64,000 nt of DNA, from assembly GCA_032622095.1 (NCBI GenBank), contig CP136062.1:228050578-228114577 (forward strand). Direction: 5' to 3'. The notes under the pieces are model-generated. The model did not search any database. It worked only from the letters and a program-made list of their open reading frames with translations, and was not told the DNA's origin. Below are positions 46,300 through 58,800 of this stretch, one piece after another. Positions within the stretch are counted from its first letter, which is position 1. Every line of letters begins with the position of its first letter. The stretch comes from Siphonodentalium dalli. Lineage: Eukaryota > Mollusca > Scaphopoda > Gadilida > Siphonodentaliidae. A program made the translations under genes and the position numbers.

Positions 46300-47470
46300 A
46301 TGCAAAAGAGGATCAAAGAGTAAGATACCAAATTGCTGCCTGTGGTAATGTTTTTTAACGAAATTCGGGAAAATTAGATTACTCTCACCCTGGTTATCCA
46401 GAAGATAATTGTGGAATCTGATGACGATCGGACAAGGGGTCTCGTCTGTAGGATCAACCAAATTATTTAGCCATAAAAATAGTAAAATTGAAGATCACCG
46501 CTGGCAGTGATGTCTTCACAAGGACAGTTTGAGAACAAAATATGGCTCACATCTAGCGGTGACCCAAAATATCCACATAAGAAAAAGTTCTCCAATAAAA
46601 GCTGGCTGCAGGGTGCGCCAATTGATTCAAATTCGAAATTTAGCAGGGTGTACTGCTTGTGGCCATGTTTTCCCCGCAAATTTGATAGACTGATGGACAA
46701 AACCACTGAATCCGTTGAATCAATATACATGTATACATGGATTAATTTATATGCATTGTTATACACAGTACTGGTATATAAAGGTACTGAAAATAACTAT
46801 ATTACTAGTATACACAAAATAAACCATATATCATGGCTATGGGTTCTAATATCCGAACATGACAGCTGAGAACTTGGTGTGAATTAAAGAGTGGTGGTTT
46901 CTCAAGCATATCTAACCCTCCACGTTATAAACATGCCATTAAATGTCATAAGTATAATCTAGCTTGAGGACAGAAGTGATCCATAAAACCCCCTTAATTC
47001 AACCAGGTCCTCGCGCGATATATGATCGATCACATGATGATCTAGGGGGATTAGAATTGATGTATAAAAACAGCACTGCGTGTAAATATAAAATAAAATA
47101 GTGCTACATCTTATTACAGATTATTGCCATATATAATCAGTGATTATACAGACAGTCTGACAAAATAAAGTTTCAGTGACACTCTATCCGAAGAGGGGAA
47201 TAATTTCATCTGTTACAGTCAATGGAGCAATTATGAATCTGGAAAGGTGAAATTTCTAAGTAATACTAGATATCGACATGACGCGATAAAATCTAACGTA
47301 AATGCAATATGGCCGCTGGCGACCATTTTTTCCTATGAAATTGAAAAAAATATTTGATAGCTCTCATCTGATAGATCAATATCAAGATAAATATGAAGTT
47401 TGGTGATGATCGGATGAGTGAAGTGGACTGTGGTCTGTGCTAAACGGTTTAGTAATGCTTGAAAAGATTC
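46300..47470. repeat. Scattered AATCCAAGATGG-family remnants
   Basis: AGTCATGCAAAAGAGG, AAGATCACCGCTGGCAG (46,490), ATATGGCCGCTGGCGACCAT (47,310) and GATGATCGGATGAG are degraded forms of the family at 11.7-12.6 kb. No coding sequence. Confidence 0.5.
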
Positions 47471-47755
47471 TTACCTTAATATTTGTATGTTCACTTTATA
47501 AACTTCACTGAGTCATCTTTGTCATGTATTGAGTTTGATATCTTTTGTTAACAGTTTATAAATCATATATGGCTCATGTTTGTTATTTTAATTTATGTGT
47601 TTATTATCATTAAATAAAGTTGCATTCCTTAAAAAGATTCTTACCTCAATGTTTTTATGTTCACTTTATAAACTCCACTGAGTCATCTTTGTCATGTATT
47701 GAATTTGATATCTTTTGTTAACAGTTTATAAATTATGTATGTCTCGTGTTCGTTA
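47460..47755 (+). repeat. Direct duplication of about 125 bp, 172 bp apart
   Basis: AAGATTCTTACCTTAAT, GTTCACTTTATAAAC, CACTGAGTCATCTTTGTCAT and TTTTGTTAACAGTTTATAAA occur twice. Confidence 0.85.
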
Positions 47756-48474
47756 TTATATTATATACACTTTATAGTGTGTTTTCAGAACGAAAACAAA
47801 TTGAATAAAATCAACAAATTTGTAAATTTAAAAACAATTCAAACGTTGTTGTATTCCATGTCCCAGCCCGGACATATACACCAAATTTCAATAATATTCA
47901 TTGAGAAACAACGGACCAAACGCTATATAACACCCGTATACATCTTTTATTCCGTATCGGACTCGGGTACATGTTATAGTAGGTACCGAATTGACACATG
48001 ATGTCGACTGGGCGAGTTGGCCCTGGGGCGATTAGATCGATTCCGGCACATTCTAGAATTTACCGTATGTATCCGTTTACGCGTAGTTTACTTTAGAAAG
48101 TTCCGCAATTAATACCGTAAATAGAGCGACCTTATTTGACAGAGAATGCCTCTGTTATTGATTATCAAGTTGCTGTACTTTAAAAACGACAAATTCACAT
48201 GCTCGTTCAAGCGCAGTTAGTCTATTTTCCCCATGTTAAAGGACATCCACAAATACTAAATAACGCTAACCTACTGCCGAATGTTTGACACGACAACTGT
48301 TAACATATTTGGGCTGAATTCATCTGACGCGGTATTATTCCTCAAAATAAACAACAAAACCATCGTTACTTGGAAATGTAGTTTGGGCTAACATTTACAT
48401 AAATCCTCCAGATCAATTATCCGACACACACGTCAGATGAAAAAGTCACATGAAGTAACCGGCCAAATTGGCCG

Positions 48475-48780
48475 AAATAAGCCTTCAACAAGGATTCGCC
48501 AAGGATTCGAGTGCTTATGTCAATCACAATAAGCATTCGCTTAGGACTCGAGTACTTATATCGATCACAGTAAGCACTCGCTTAGGACTTGAGTGCATAT
48601 ATCAATCACAGTAAGCACTCGCTTAGGACTCGAGTGCTTATATCGATCACAGTAAGCACTCGCTTAGGACTCGAATGCACTCGCTTAGGACTCGAATGAT
48701 TAAGATGCAGTGCAGGTATATATAAGCACTCGATAAGGAATCGAATCCTTAGGTCTCCCACATAAGCACTCTGGAAAATG
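48475..48780. repeat. Array of AAGCACTCGCTTAGGACTCG units
   Basis: At least five units of about 40 bp: CACTCGCTTAGGACTCGAGT, GCTTATATCGATCACAGTAA. Related AAGGCTT and GAGTGCTTA words form a second array at 51,985-52,390, so the two may be arms of one element. Confidence 0.8.
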
Positions 48781-49152
48781 AGGGCTTGTGGCGAAGGCTA
48801 ACATTTTCTGTTAACTAATAAAATTTATACTTCAGCCAGACATATGACTCTAAAATCAGCATTCAAATTAAGGCTTCAATATATTGTTGGCCTCTTAGCC
48901 CTCGATGCTCGATGCTCGACTTAGAATATTTCAATACAAAACTGTTCTGAATCTGAAGCTGCAAATTAACAAAGTCCAACATGGGGAAATATATGGAAAA
49001 ATTAATAATTATTTGGCAAATTTGTAGTTTTAACAATTTATTTGGCAATATACATTTGAAAATATTCAGAATTTATCAAGCTTTCACATGGAGAAATATT
49101 GTGGTTTAATCCGAATTTTAATAAATTAAAATTAATTAAATAATTAATACAA

Positions 49153-49752
49153 TTAAAGGGGTACTGTACGCCATTTTCAATAAATTCCCGGTGATAACAA
49201 CGATCTATTATCGATACTATATAGAAATATAAGTAATTTGAGTCGAAGATGTATTCTGTAAACGCTCAGGTTAATAGGCTATCTTAAAATTTAATAATTT
49301 AAAAGTTAATAATTTAATATAAATTGATTTTATGGCTCCAGCCATAAAATGGCGTCTCTTAAAATTCGAATTTCCGTGTGCAAAACGTAATCAAATTATA
49401 ATTGAGGGATACCGGATTAGGAACACAATTGCACACACGATCGTTTGAAACATTATGCTTATACGGGGAGAAAACCCAAGCCACTCATTAACTAGTGACG
49501 GTACACTAACTTAAATGAGTATATGGGACTACTAAGCATATAATATAATGTTTATTTGATTCATTTGGTTGAAAACTTTACAAAAATTACTCGACAACGA
49601 CAATTTGTATTTTTGCATTCCGGTAAATTTGCCATCCGTAACAATACTTCGTACTCAACAGACTTTCAAAAAATAGAAAAGTTGTTACCTTATTCTCCGA
49701 CTCGGGGATTATAGAAACCAACAACAACATCTTGGGTACAGTACCCCTTTAA
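49153..49752. mobile_element. TTAA-bordered MITE, AGGGGTACTGTAC ends
   Basis: TTAAAGGGGTACTGTACGCC at the left and GGTACAGTACCCCTTTAA at the right, 600 bp apart. A lone matching end is at 52,953 (TTAAAGGGGTACTGCAC). It is non-coding. Confidence 0.82.
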
Positions 49753-49779
49753 TAATTTTTCAACTTGTAGGACCCCATA

Positions 49780-51150
49780 TGGAAATGTCATATAGGAACC
49801 TATAGGAATCATATTGGAAATGACGATTCACATTAGGAAACTTATAGGATCGTATTTCCTATAGAAAAATTGCCATGAATAAGGACATGTTGAGACAACC
49901 TATAGCAATAAATAATTTTATAGGAGATTTTTCAATTTTCTCAAGATATGTTGGCCCACTGATAATTCAGAACAGCTAGTCTATATCATCCAAGGTACCA
50001 ATTGAGAAAATTTTAAATCAAAGCCCAAGGGGGAGGGTGCAATTTGTGGGTTTGGTGCAAGGGAGGAAATGTAGTTGGAAATTCCAAGGTGAACACTCCC
50101 TTGCCCAATGGAGACCCTTTAGCGACATCCCTGTATAAGTCTAATTCATCTCATTGCCAGTAATAAATCACTTTAACATTGTAATCAATCCTGCTATTTA
50201 ATTGGGACAACTGCTTTACTCTGTGTCTATGAGTACCTGTTATGTAATCACCCTGACTTGCCCTCAATGCAAATTGAGACCAGATGGAATTTTCTCAAAT
50301 TTCACACACTTTGGATAGCTCACAATGGGAAGTCATGGTTTACACTGGTTTTCTTTATGTCGCATGCAGGATTATTTACTGATAGTTTAAATTTAGGTGA
50401 GTATATACTTTGCATTTATTTTATCAAATTATAACATATAGGATGATGTTTATATTTATACTTTATTCGTAATTTAAGTATTATAAATCACTTGTAATTT
50501 AATTTATAGTTAATAACATTTTAAATTGACAGGTCTCCAAATTTTTTTGCTGAGGTTGCCTGACAGGTATACAGGTCAATTAATTGTCAGCATTACAATT
50601 TGCCTGAAGTTACAACAATAATGTTGGGGTCAGCAAAGAAAATAATGATACCATCTATTTAACTGTTATTTAAAAAATTCAGCATTAAATAGATGCATGG
50701 TATCATAATTTTTCTGTGACTTTAAAATAACTGCTCAATTTTGTGCGTTGATTTTTAAACTGACATTCTCCATCTGTTGACAATTAACTGCATGAATTGA
50801 TATTTGGGTAAATACTAAAAAGGTTGGGTGGACTTCTGGTGTTTTATGAATTTTCAGTGTACATAATCTATTTATTATTCATAATTAATTAATTATTAGT
50901 ATATGGTAACATCAATTTCAGAGGAAGATAATGTTGGCATATTGAACAAGTACATTATACACGTCTTGTTTGAACCTATGGTAATTTAAATGCAGGGGAG
51001 CCAATGGGTTCCAAAACTAGTAATATAGAGCGTTCTTAATCACATGATTGGACACGGGACGCGCCGCCATGTTGGATGTATATCCTATATGAGCATATTG
51101 ATATAGGAACCTATATGAAACCATATCGCTGGTCCAATGATTTCCTATTT
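49780..51150. mobile_element. Candidate element with CCTATAGGAA-word arms
   Basis: CATATAGGAACCTATAGGAA, CTTATAGGATCG and TTTCCTATAG at 49,790-49,920 are answered by ATATCCTATATGAGC, GATATAGGAACCTATATG and ATTTCCTATTT at 51,070-51,150. The middle is AT-rich without frames. Borders cannot be set. Confidence 0.35.
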
Positions 51151-52740
51151 AACAAGAAAATGACAGCAAAGGGCATTAATGCAAAAAGTAAGTTAAATTA
51201 GCATTATAAAAGTAGCATTATATTATAAATTGGATATCTTATTTTCTTATTATTTAAACCATTTCCTTCCAGTTAATGCACACATTTAGAATATCTAATC
51301 AGCTATCTAATCTCAATTTTGGATATGCCTGCATAATGATATCATAAACTGATTATCACTCAAAGATTGGTTTATCAGATGTCAAATCCACAAAAAACAT
51401 CACCAATCACTGCACCAATATCATTTTTTTGGCATTTTAATAGTTCAATGCTAGCTAAAAATATTAATATTCAGTCCAATACAATTTTGATAAATTTACA
51501 AACAACTGTATCATTCACATAACTCATTTTCTGAAACATAATATCATTTCAGTTATTTCTGATGTAAACATAATTTAAAATTTGTTTACTATTTCTCATT
51601 TCAGAATTTAAAAACGACTCCCAGAAAAGAAGACTGAGACTGCATGCATCGCCAGTGGAATTGACAAATCCTAAACAATTTATTAGCTAGGGGCGACCTA
51701 CACGGAGCCTGAGAGTACAGAAATCAAATTGCATTAAACATGGACATGATAGTGACAGCTAACATAAATTCTTGATATACCTATATACTCAAAATTGTTC
51801 ATTTCACAAATATAAAATTGTTATCACTTCATAATTGTTTTGTTATTTCTAGCATCTCCAGAATGGATATCCAATTTTGATGACACCACCCATATTCCCA
51901 TGCATCCTGCATAGATTTATCCCTCATTTCCATGCAGTATAGGTAACTCTATGAAAACAGGCCATCATTTCACCATAATCTTTAGAATTCGGGGACCAAT
52001 TTAAGGATTCGAGACATGGTTCTTAAGGCTTCATTTAAGCCTTCATCATTTGCATATAAGGCTTCAAAGCCTTAAATATAAGCATTCGAAGCCTTATATG
52101 CAAATTATGAAGTCTTATTTAGCCTTCGAGTGCTTACGGGAACCAACAAGCCTTCAATAGGGCCGACTTATTTAAATGAGCTAACCCCTCGAAGGCTTAA
52201 TAAGCCTTCGAGTGCTTATGGGAGTACTTAGCTCATTTAAATAAGTCGGCCCTATTGAGGGCTAAATTCTGTTTCGAGTGCTTATTTTGCCTGTAACTGG
52301 CCCATTGCATTGATTGAGATAAGGATTCATTTAAGTCTTCATTTGTAAGCATTCGAATCCTTCCTGAATGCTTACCGAGGGCTTGTGATTTCGGTAAGGG
52401 GGGCTATTTGGTTAGATAAATCACTGTGGCTTTTATATTGTAACTCTGTGCCAGGAACATGTGTATATAGCATTAGAGTTGGCCACATCTGGGGAAAATT
52501 AACAGTTACTAGTAAATTGACTAGCATGAGAGGAAGCTGATATCCACTGTAAGATTTTGCACAAACCATATCAACATTTTGAAGAGCGACTTATTGTATC
52601 TATCAACATTGCCTTATACCAGGAAAATAAAAAGGAAACTTACTTAATTTGTATGGCACAGGCATTGCAAAAATCCTAAGCATGGGATTATATGCTGAAA
52701 ATGAGTAAATGCGATCATAATTGAGAACGCTCTTTATTAT
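51021..52740. mobile_element. Candidate element with AGAGCGTTCT ends
   Basis: AATATAGAGCGTTCTTAAT at the left and ATTGAGAACGCTCTTTATT at the right are inverted. The AAGGCTT array lies inside. The ends are short, so the pairing is tentative. Confidence 0.4.
51985..52390. repeat. AAGGCTT / GAGTGCTTA array with a strong internal hairpin
   Basis: Many AAGCCTT, AAGGCTT and GAGTGCTTA words. CCTTCAATAGGGCCGACTTA then TTTAAATGAGCTAA near 52,153-52,187 is mirrored by TTAGCTCATTTAAATAAGTC then GGCCCTATTGAGG near 52,228-52,262. Confidence 0.75.
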
Positions 52741-53679
52741 ACCGGTATACCATTTCTGGATGACGGCATAAACGCTCTTTATCAGAGACGATCATTGGAA
52801 TTTTTGATAGGTAATTCAATGCGATATTTGGTTTTCAAAACAGCATATTAATAATGTGAGTATGGGTCTGATCTGTTCTCGTATAGCTAAAAAAGGAACA
52901 TATATGTGTATTGGGTATGTGGTGTCAAAACTCGGCCATTACATCTTTTAATTTAAAGGGGTACTGCACACTAAATCTGACCATTTATGGGACACTCTCA
53001 TGTTATACTCAGCAGAATGTATAGAACAAATGAATTTTAGCTACATGTATATGTATGGATCAGTTCAAAAATACACTTATGTGCTCCATGAATTAATGAT
53101 GCAAACAACATGGTAATTATAATGAAAATGAGTTTATGACTCGAATCCTATTATATAGCGGCCCTCAATACTGGGAAGTTATGCTGTTAATAATTTCTAT
53201 AATAATATCACCAAACACTAATCAATCGTAATGGCCTCCAAAATCATGTTATGTCTGTACCTAATGCATGGTTCACCTTGCATGTGGTGAGATGTGATAC
53301 ACACCTTGATGCACCATGATACACACCTTGATGCACCGTGGTACGTGTACATCTTGATGCACCGTGGTATACCAACATTATGTATAAGTATCTACATGTA
53401 GGTTATCGTGGTTTACCGTGGTATACACCTTGGTGCACCGTGATATACCAAGGTGTTATGCTGGTGTACCTTGGTTTACCGTGGTACACCACGGTGTGCA
53501 CCGCGGTAAACCATGATGCTATGCTGATGTACCTTGGTTTACCGTGGTAAACCGTGGTACACATCATGGTGCACCGTGGTATATCAGGGTGTTACGTCTA
53601 TGTACCTTGGTTTACCACGGTAAACCATGGTTTTATCGTGGTTTACCACGGTACTTTTTTATAAGGGTACCAATACATT

Positions 53680-55260
53680 TTCATTAGCACTGGAACAAAA
53701 AGTCGAAAGACTTGTTCCATGATTATGATGATGTTGATTAAAAAAAACAGCGAACTGGCTGCTGATTACTAATTGGCTTTCCTATTCAAAATCAAAAACG
53801 CTCTTCATGGTCCCTCCCATTTGTTTTGCGAATTTTACCAACGGGATAGTGTTTCTATCAGTCTGGAGTAAACTACATACCCACATATAAAAAATTGTAT
53901 CAGTATGAATCTGAGTGTATGTTTACATAGACTGTGTTTCTATGTGCTTTGAAGCCCACACCCATGCAGTTTCACATTCAATTTAACAGCCCAATGCCCA
54001 TATCCTGCACCCTCTCATCGGACCCTCTCTGGGAATATAGGATCTATACAGAGGGGCGCAGTGATATTTGCGCAATACAATAGCAAACCCATCGTTAATC
54101 TTACCGGCCAACACAACGACAGCCAATATGCGCATTGGCGAATTGGATTATGGTATACTATTCAGAATCATATTCGAAATCCGTCCCTCCCCGGGATATA
54201 AATCATTTGAAGTGAGGTCGAGTAGAAGAGCCGCCAATGGTCCAGAACCCAAATCTTGCACCTCCTCCCAACGACAGATTGATAATTACTGCAAAAACAA
54301 CGAACCGGCATCTGGCTCCTAATTGGATTTCCAGAGTCCTATTCGAAACTCCGCCTCTATCGGGGCCTCACTGGGGTCATAAGTGATTTAAGTGGGGATC
54401 GAGTAGAGAATATACCGACGGATCGACCATGCATGCAGAACCCAAATATTTCACCCTACCACAAACATACTGAGATTAATTAAAGAAACAACGAACTGGC
54501 TTCTGGTTGCCAATAATTGGCTTTCCAGAGTCCTATTCAATATTATTGTATTATAGTGTTTCTATATGTGGTTTGAATCCGCACCCAGTTTAACATTTAA
54601 CTTCCGACACCGACCGCTCATCTCATGCACCCCTCATCGGACCCCCCCGACGAATATATATAGGCTTTATACGGATCGAGAGCCGCAGTGATATTTGCGC
54701 ATAGCCTAATTGGAATAGCAAAACACACCGTGCACCTCACCGGAAACTCAACGACAGCCAATTCGCGAATTGATTTCTGGCGATCTATTCAGAATCCTAT
54801 TAGAAATCCGTACCTCCCGGAGGTCATTTGCCATCTGTAATGGCACAGAACACAAATCCTGCACCCCTCCCACCAACAGATTGCGAGTTAGGACCGACTG
54901 CGAAAACAACGAACCTCTGCCTCCCATTCGAAAACTAAAACGCTCTGTATGGTCCCTCCCATTTTTTGTGAATGTTATCAACGGGATAGTGTTAATATAT
55001 GGTTTGAACCATGCAGTTTCTTATTCAGCTTCCGACACCCGGCCACCCTCTCCTGCACCCCTTCCTCGGACTATCCCCGGAGATCTAGGCTATACATAGA
55101 GGGCGCAGGGATATTTGCGATCAAATGGAATAGCAAACTCATCGTGTACCTCCCGCGGGCAATTCGAGAATTGGCGAATTGAATTATGGCGTACTATTGC
55201 GAATCATATTAGAAATCGGCCCCTCTCGGTCCCTCCCCATGCAGGTGCATGTCAAAGCAA
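53680..55260 (+). repeat. Locally repeated sequence upstream of the SOX30-like gene
   Basis: Words such as CCAGAGTCCTATTC, GAAATCCGTCCCTCC, CAGTGATATTTGCGCA, CCAATTCGCGAATTG, AACAACGAACC and CTCATCGGACCC recur in the same order three times, with units of about 450-650 bp. Another unit is at 42,830-43,130. Frames of 70-110 codons here are not conserved between units, so I do not call genes. Confidence 0.65.
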
Positions 55261-55469
55261 CAGAGACAAACAGAGACTTCCCGAATTATGTTCGTCGATA
55301 TTATACTATTGAGGCGAAATATTAAGGCGACCCCCTCTTTAAAGCGGAATTAACCAATGCCGTCGCGATGACGTCAAATTGCAACGTCTTTCTCCAAATT
55401 AGCTTGAGAGGAAGCTCCATATTACAACACTATCCTAACTGATCTCAAGCGCGTGTTGCTAGTCCAGCG

Positions 55470-55827
55470 ATGACTGTCATCAAAGTACCAGAGGAAGCCA
55501 AGACGCCCGATAAAGGGACTGGAGGAGATATCAATTATAACATAGAAACAAAGCAGAATGCAACACTAGCTGGGAAAGAAAAACCGAAGGTCATATATAC
55601 ATCAAGGCCAGCTGTCGCCAGTACTGTAAGTTCAACAATCCCAGGACAAAGTAAAATAAAGTATGTCTATTTGGGAAGTGCCAAGACTCAACAGGATCCA
55701 GAAGGCCGACTTGGCGGTGTACCGACAAGCAAAAAGGTTGTCCTTTATAGGTCAACATCCAATGTCGTGAGCTCTCCAACTAATGGGACCCAACTCACGC
55801 CAAATGTTCAAGTCTTAGGAAATCAAG
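55470..55827 (+). CDS. SOX30: SOX30-like gene, exon 1
   Basis: From ATG at 55,470 ([20 protein letters not shown]) to QVLGNQ plus one base, followed by the donor GTAAGC. 119 codons, polar, with no known domain. The upstream 100 bp is less AT-rich than most of the window, and the local repeats end at about 55,260, so the promoter probably lies in 55,260-55,470. The true 5-prime end cannot be placed. Confidence 0.8.
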
Positions 55828-58800
55828 GTAAGCATCAACACTATTGTAATTGTAAGCAGACGTTTGCCGCTATTGTCCTCATTCAGCTAGTAATTGGCTC
55901 AAATACGAATTTTAAAATGCATGGCGATATCACGTATAGCCTCGTGCATCATTGCACGCATGTTCGCGATTAGCACATAAGTTGTCATAATCTGTCAATA
56001 AATCCTACTCTGAAAATTATAACTGGAACCAACCAACAAATTAAGTCAACATTGAACAACAACGAGTATAGCATATCATGATCTATCATCTGGTGAAAAA
56101 TTATGCTCTTCGTGGACATGACCTATAACTGCAAGTGAACTCCAATCAATCACCCCTAAGTATATATTGAATCTGGATATTTACCAGTAAAGGCTGAAGT
56201 TATTATTTAACAAAGAATGGTCTATATACTATTCAAGTATCGGTCATGGTATAGTAACTTATACAAAATATCAGTCTTCATTTCAAATTGACAGAGAAAA
56301 TTTCATAACATATTATAGTATATATAAAAACCGACACAATGTCGCATTTCCTTTGGCAATATTCGGGTCCATTTTTGAGACCGAAGTTGCAACAAATTTG
56401 ATTGTTTACACTGCAAATACTGATCAATGGTGTTGGTTTTGTTTGACAGTTCTCACAACGGAAGGTGTTCACAAAGGAACGTCCGTCATAGTGAAACCAG
56501 GAGGCAACCCAGCTGTAATATACAGCACCATGCCAAAAACACCATTGAACAAAACCCCGGTTGTCAGGAGACATCCAGACATGATTGCGACACCAACATC
56601 GACATTGTACCAAAGAAGTGCAAGCGTGCAAAGGGTTGGAGTTGGTACGTATATGGACCAAAAAGAGACGAAGAGCGCCACAGACTCCTTATCGGCTATA
56701 CTCGAGGGAGCCAGGGATACTCTGGGCTCGTCCGTTGGTACAGCACTACGAAACTCTGCGGGTGGCGGAACCGACAAAACAAAAACAAAGGAAAGAGCCA
56801 ACGATATCGCTGAAGCCAACAAAACGTTGAGATATGTGAGGCAGAATTTGACGTTTGTTGGAAATCCGAATACGAACACAACACCGTTCACGGTTACGTT
56901 GGGTTCCGAAACTACTGGAAGGAAACCGGAGGCGAATGCTACCCAGAAGGCAACCATCGTTTCGTCAGTGAGACATATTTCGCATAACTCACCATCTATT
57001 ACATCGTGCTTGGGTTCATCTCTCAGCAGTGGAAGTGGATACTCTCTACTCAATAAAAATTCTCCGTTATTCGACATCGTAAGCCCTTCAGAGACGGGTC
57101 GACATGGGATGATAAAGTACATGGCGTCAAACCCATCACCCGACCAAGAAGCGACATCGACAACGAGTAGCGGATCAGGATCTACGAAACCGGCTCATGT
57201 TCCAGGTACACAATAATACTACAATGTTCACGGGCTAACATTTAATCTCATGCCGAATAACAATACTTATTATATTTGTTCTGGGTTCAAATCATAATCA
57301 TCTCAGAAGTTCTTGTTACTTTATTATAAATCTTTTTTTCTTTTCTTTCATACATTTCAACTAGCCTGAGACTGAGAATAAGATAAGATAAATTGTATTT
57401 AAAGGTACTCAATCCGATAAAACTCCTCTCAATTACTATTTCAATGGCTTTGGGGGTCAAAAATATTTGATTCGAGTCGAGGAAGTCACCCATCAAAACT
57501 CAGATTTGTTAGATATCGATTTTAGAAACCTATTATTTTTCATTATCGGGAATACTTTCTGGCCCAGAACTCAGTCAAAATTGCGTTATTATTACCTCTT
57601 GATTTTAGAGTTATCCATCCTTGTCTGTTTGAATTGTGTTTTGGTGTACACATCTCGCGCAGGTTACGAAACTGACGGCAATTATTAGTACTCATCTCGA
57701 GAAACTAACAAATTTCAAAAATCAATATCTAATAACTCTGAGCTTTGTTTGATGGGTTCCTCGACTCGAATCAAATATTTTTTACCCCCAAAGCCAAAGA
57801 AATAGTAATATAAGACCCTCTGATCGGATTGTTGTTGTTGGAATCTGTTGAGATGGGGACCCTCTGTTCGGATTGAGTACCTTTAAAAATCGGAGGTAAA
57901 AACAATATACCAACACAAGCTCTGTTCAAAGAGCTTTTGACAGATTGTAAAACACATACATATATATATAAACTAGATTTTTCTCGAATTCCCGGTGGGA
58001 AATTCGTATGTATCCATGTAACGTTTTCCTGTTTCACTTCTTATATAATTCTTCTCGCCGTCTCGCTTTATCTCTTTCTCTCCATATCTCTGTCGCTCGC
58101 TCTCTTGTTCGTTGTCTAATTATCCAGATATGAACCATCGCTTTCGTTTATCGTAGTTCATAGCAAGCAGTTGCGAAGAAAATATATTCTCACTTTTAGT
58201 TTGCTGTTTATAATCCCTCCAGCTCACAATAGTCTTCTCTGTTGGTGTATTTATTAAGAAAGCAGAAATATCACCAGGAGGTGTGCACAGCTGTATAGCC
58301 GAATTAAATTCGGGCATCCTAACGGTTCGAAATTGGGCAATGAAATGCACATATATATATATAGTCTCTTGGTTGTATCATGAAGCTATCGGTTTGTTAA
58401 TTTCACTATATGTTGGGTTGAGTCGAATATGGTCTACTTATATACTGTGTCATGGTCACGCACCGAGTCGTGATGGCATAATACATGTAGGTGGGTGGAA
58501 CACCGGGTTTAGTGATGACGATGCAGCTCCTATTGCAATAGCTTGGAATTTATCAGGATTAGGTTGCATACCGTTGGATTTAAACCATTTCACCAAAATA
58601 TCTGACTCTATTTGAAGTGTGTCGAAACGTGGATAGGTTCATCGACTCAAATCTAATTTTTTTTTTTTTACCCCCGAAGAAATAGTAATTTAGGTTTATG
58701 TATCTTTAATATCTCGTGTCATTTCAGGAACTGATCTGACCTATCGCACGCCAGGTGCCAGCAACCTCAACAAAAGTGGAAACATCAAGAGACCGATGAA

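Larger units (their letters stand above)
43129..53669. mobile_element. Possible 10.5-kb element with CCCTTATAAAAA ends and palindrome-word arms
   Basis: TA then CCCTTATAAAAATTTACCGC at the left (43,131) is mirrored at 53,667 by TACTTTTTTATAAGGG then TA. The left arm (to 43,612) and right arm (from about 53,262) are dense arrays of GGTTTACCACGGT, CCATGGTTAACC and CACCGTGGTA words. It could be one large element with many later insertions, or two separate elements of one family. No transposase was found between. The left arm by itself also folds back, GGTGCTGTACCGG with CCGCGGTGCTG. Confidence 0.5.

Noticed and set aside
48475-48780. Regularly spaced repeat resembling a CRISPR array
   Set aside because: Units are contiguous variants without unique spacers, and the DNA is animal nuclear.
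54068-55312. Several frames of 65-109 codons upstream of the SOX30-like gene
   Set aside because: They sit in a locally repeated sequence and the frame is not kept between units.
56469-57122. 217-codon minus-strand frame with hydrophobic stretches
   Set aside because: Shadow of SOX30-like exon 2, which has matching splice sites and phase on the plus strand.
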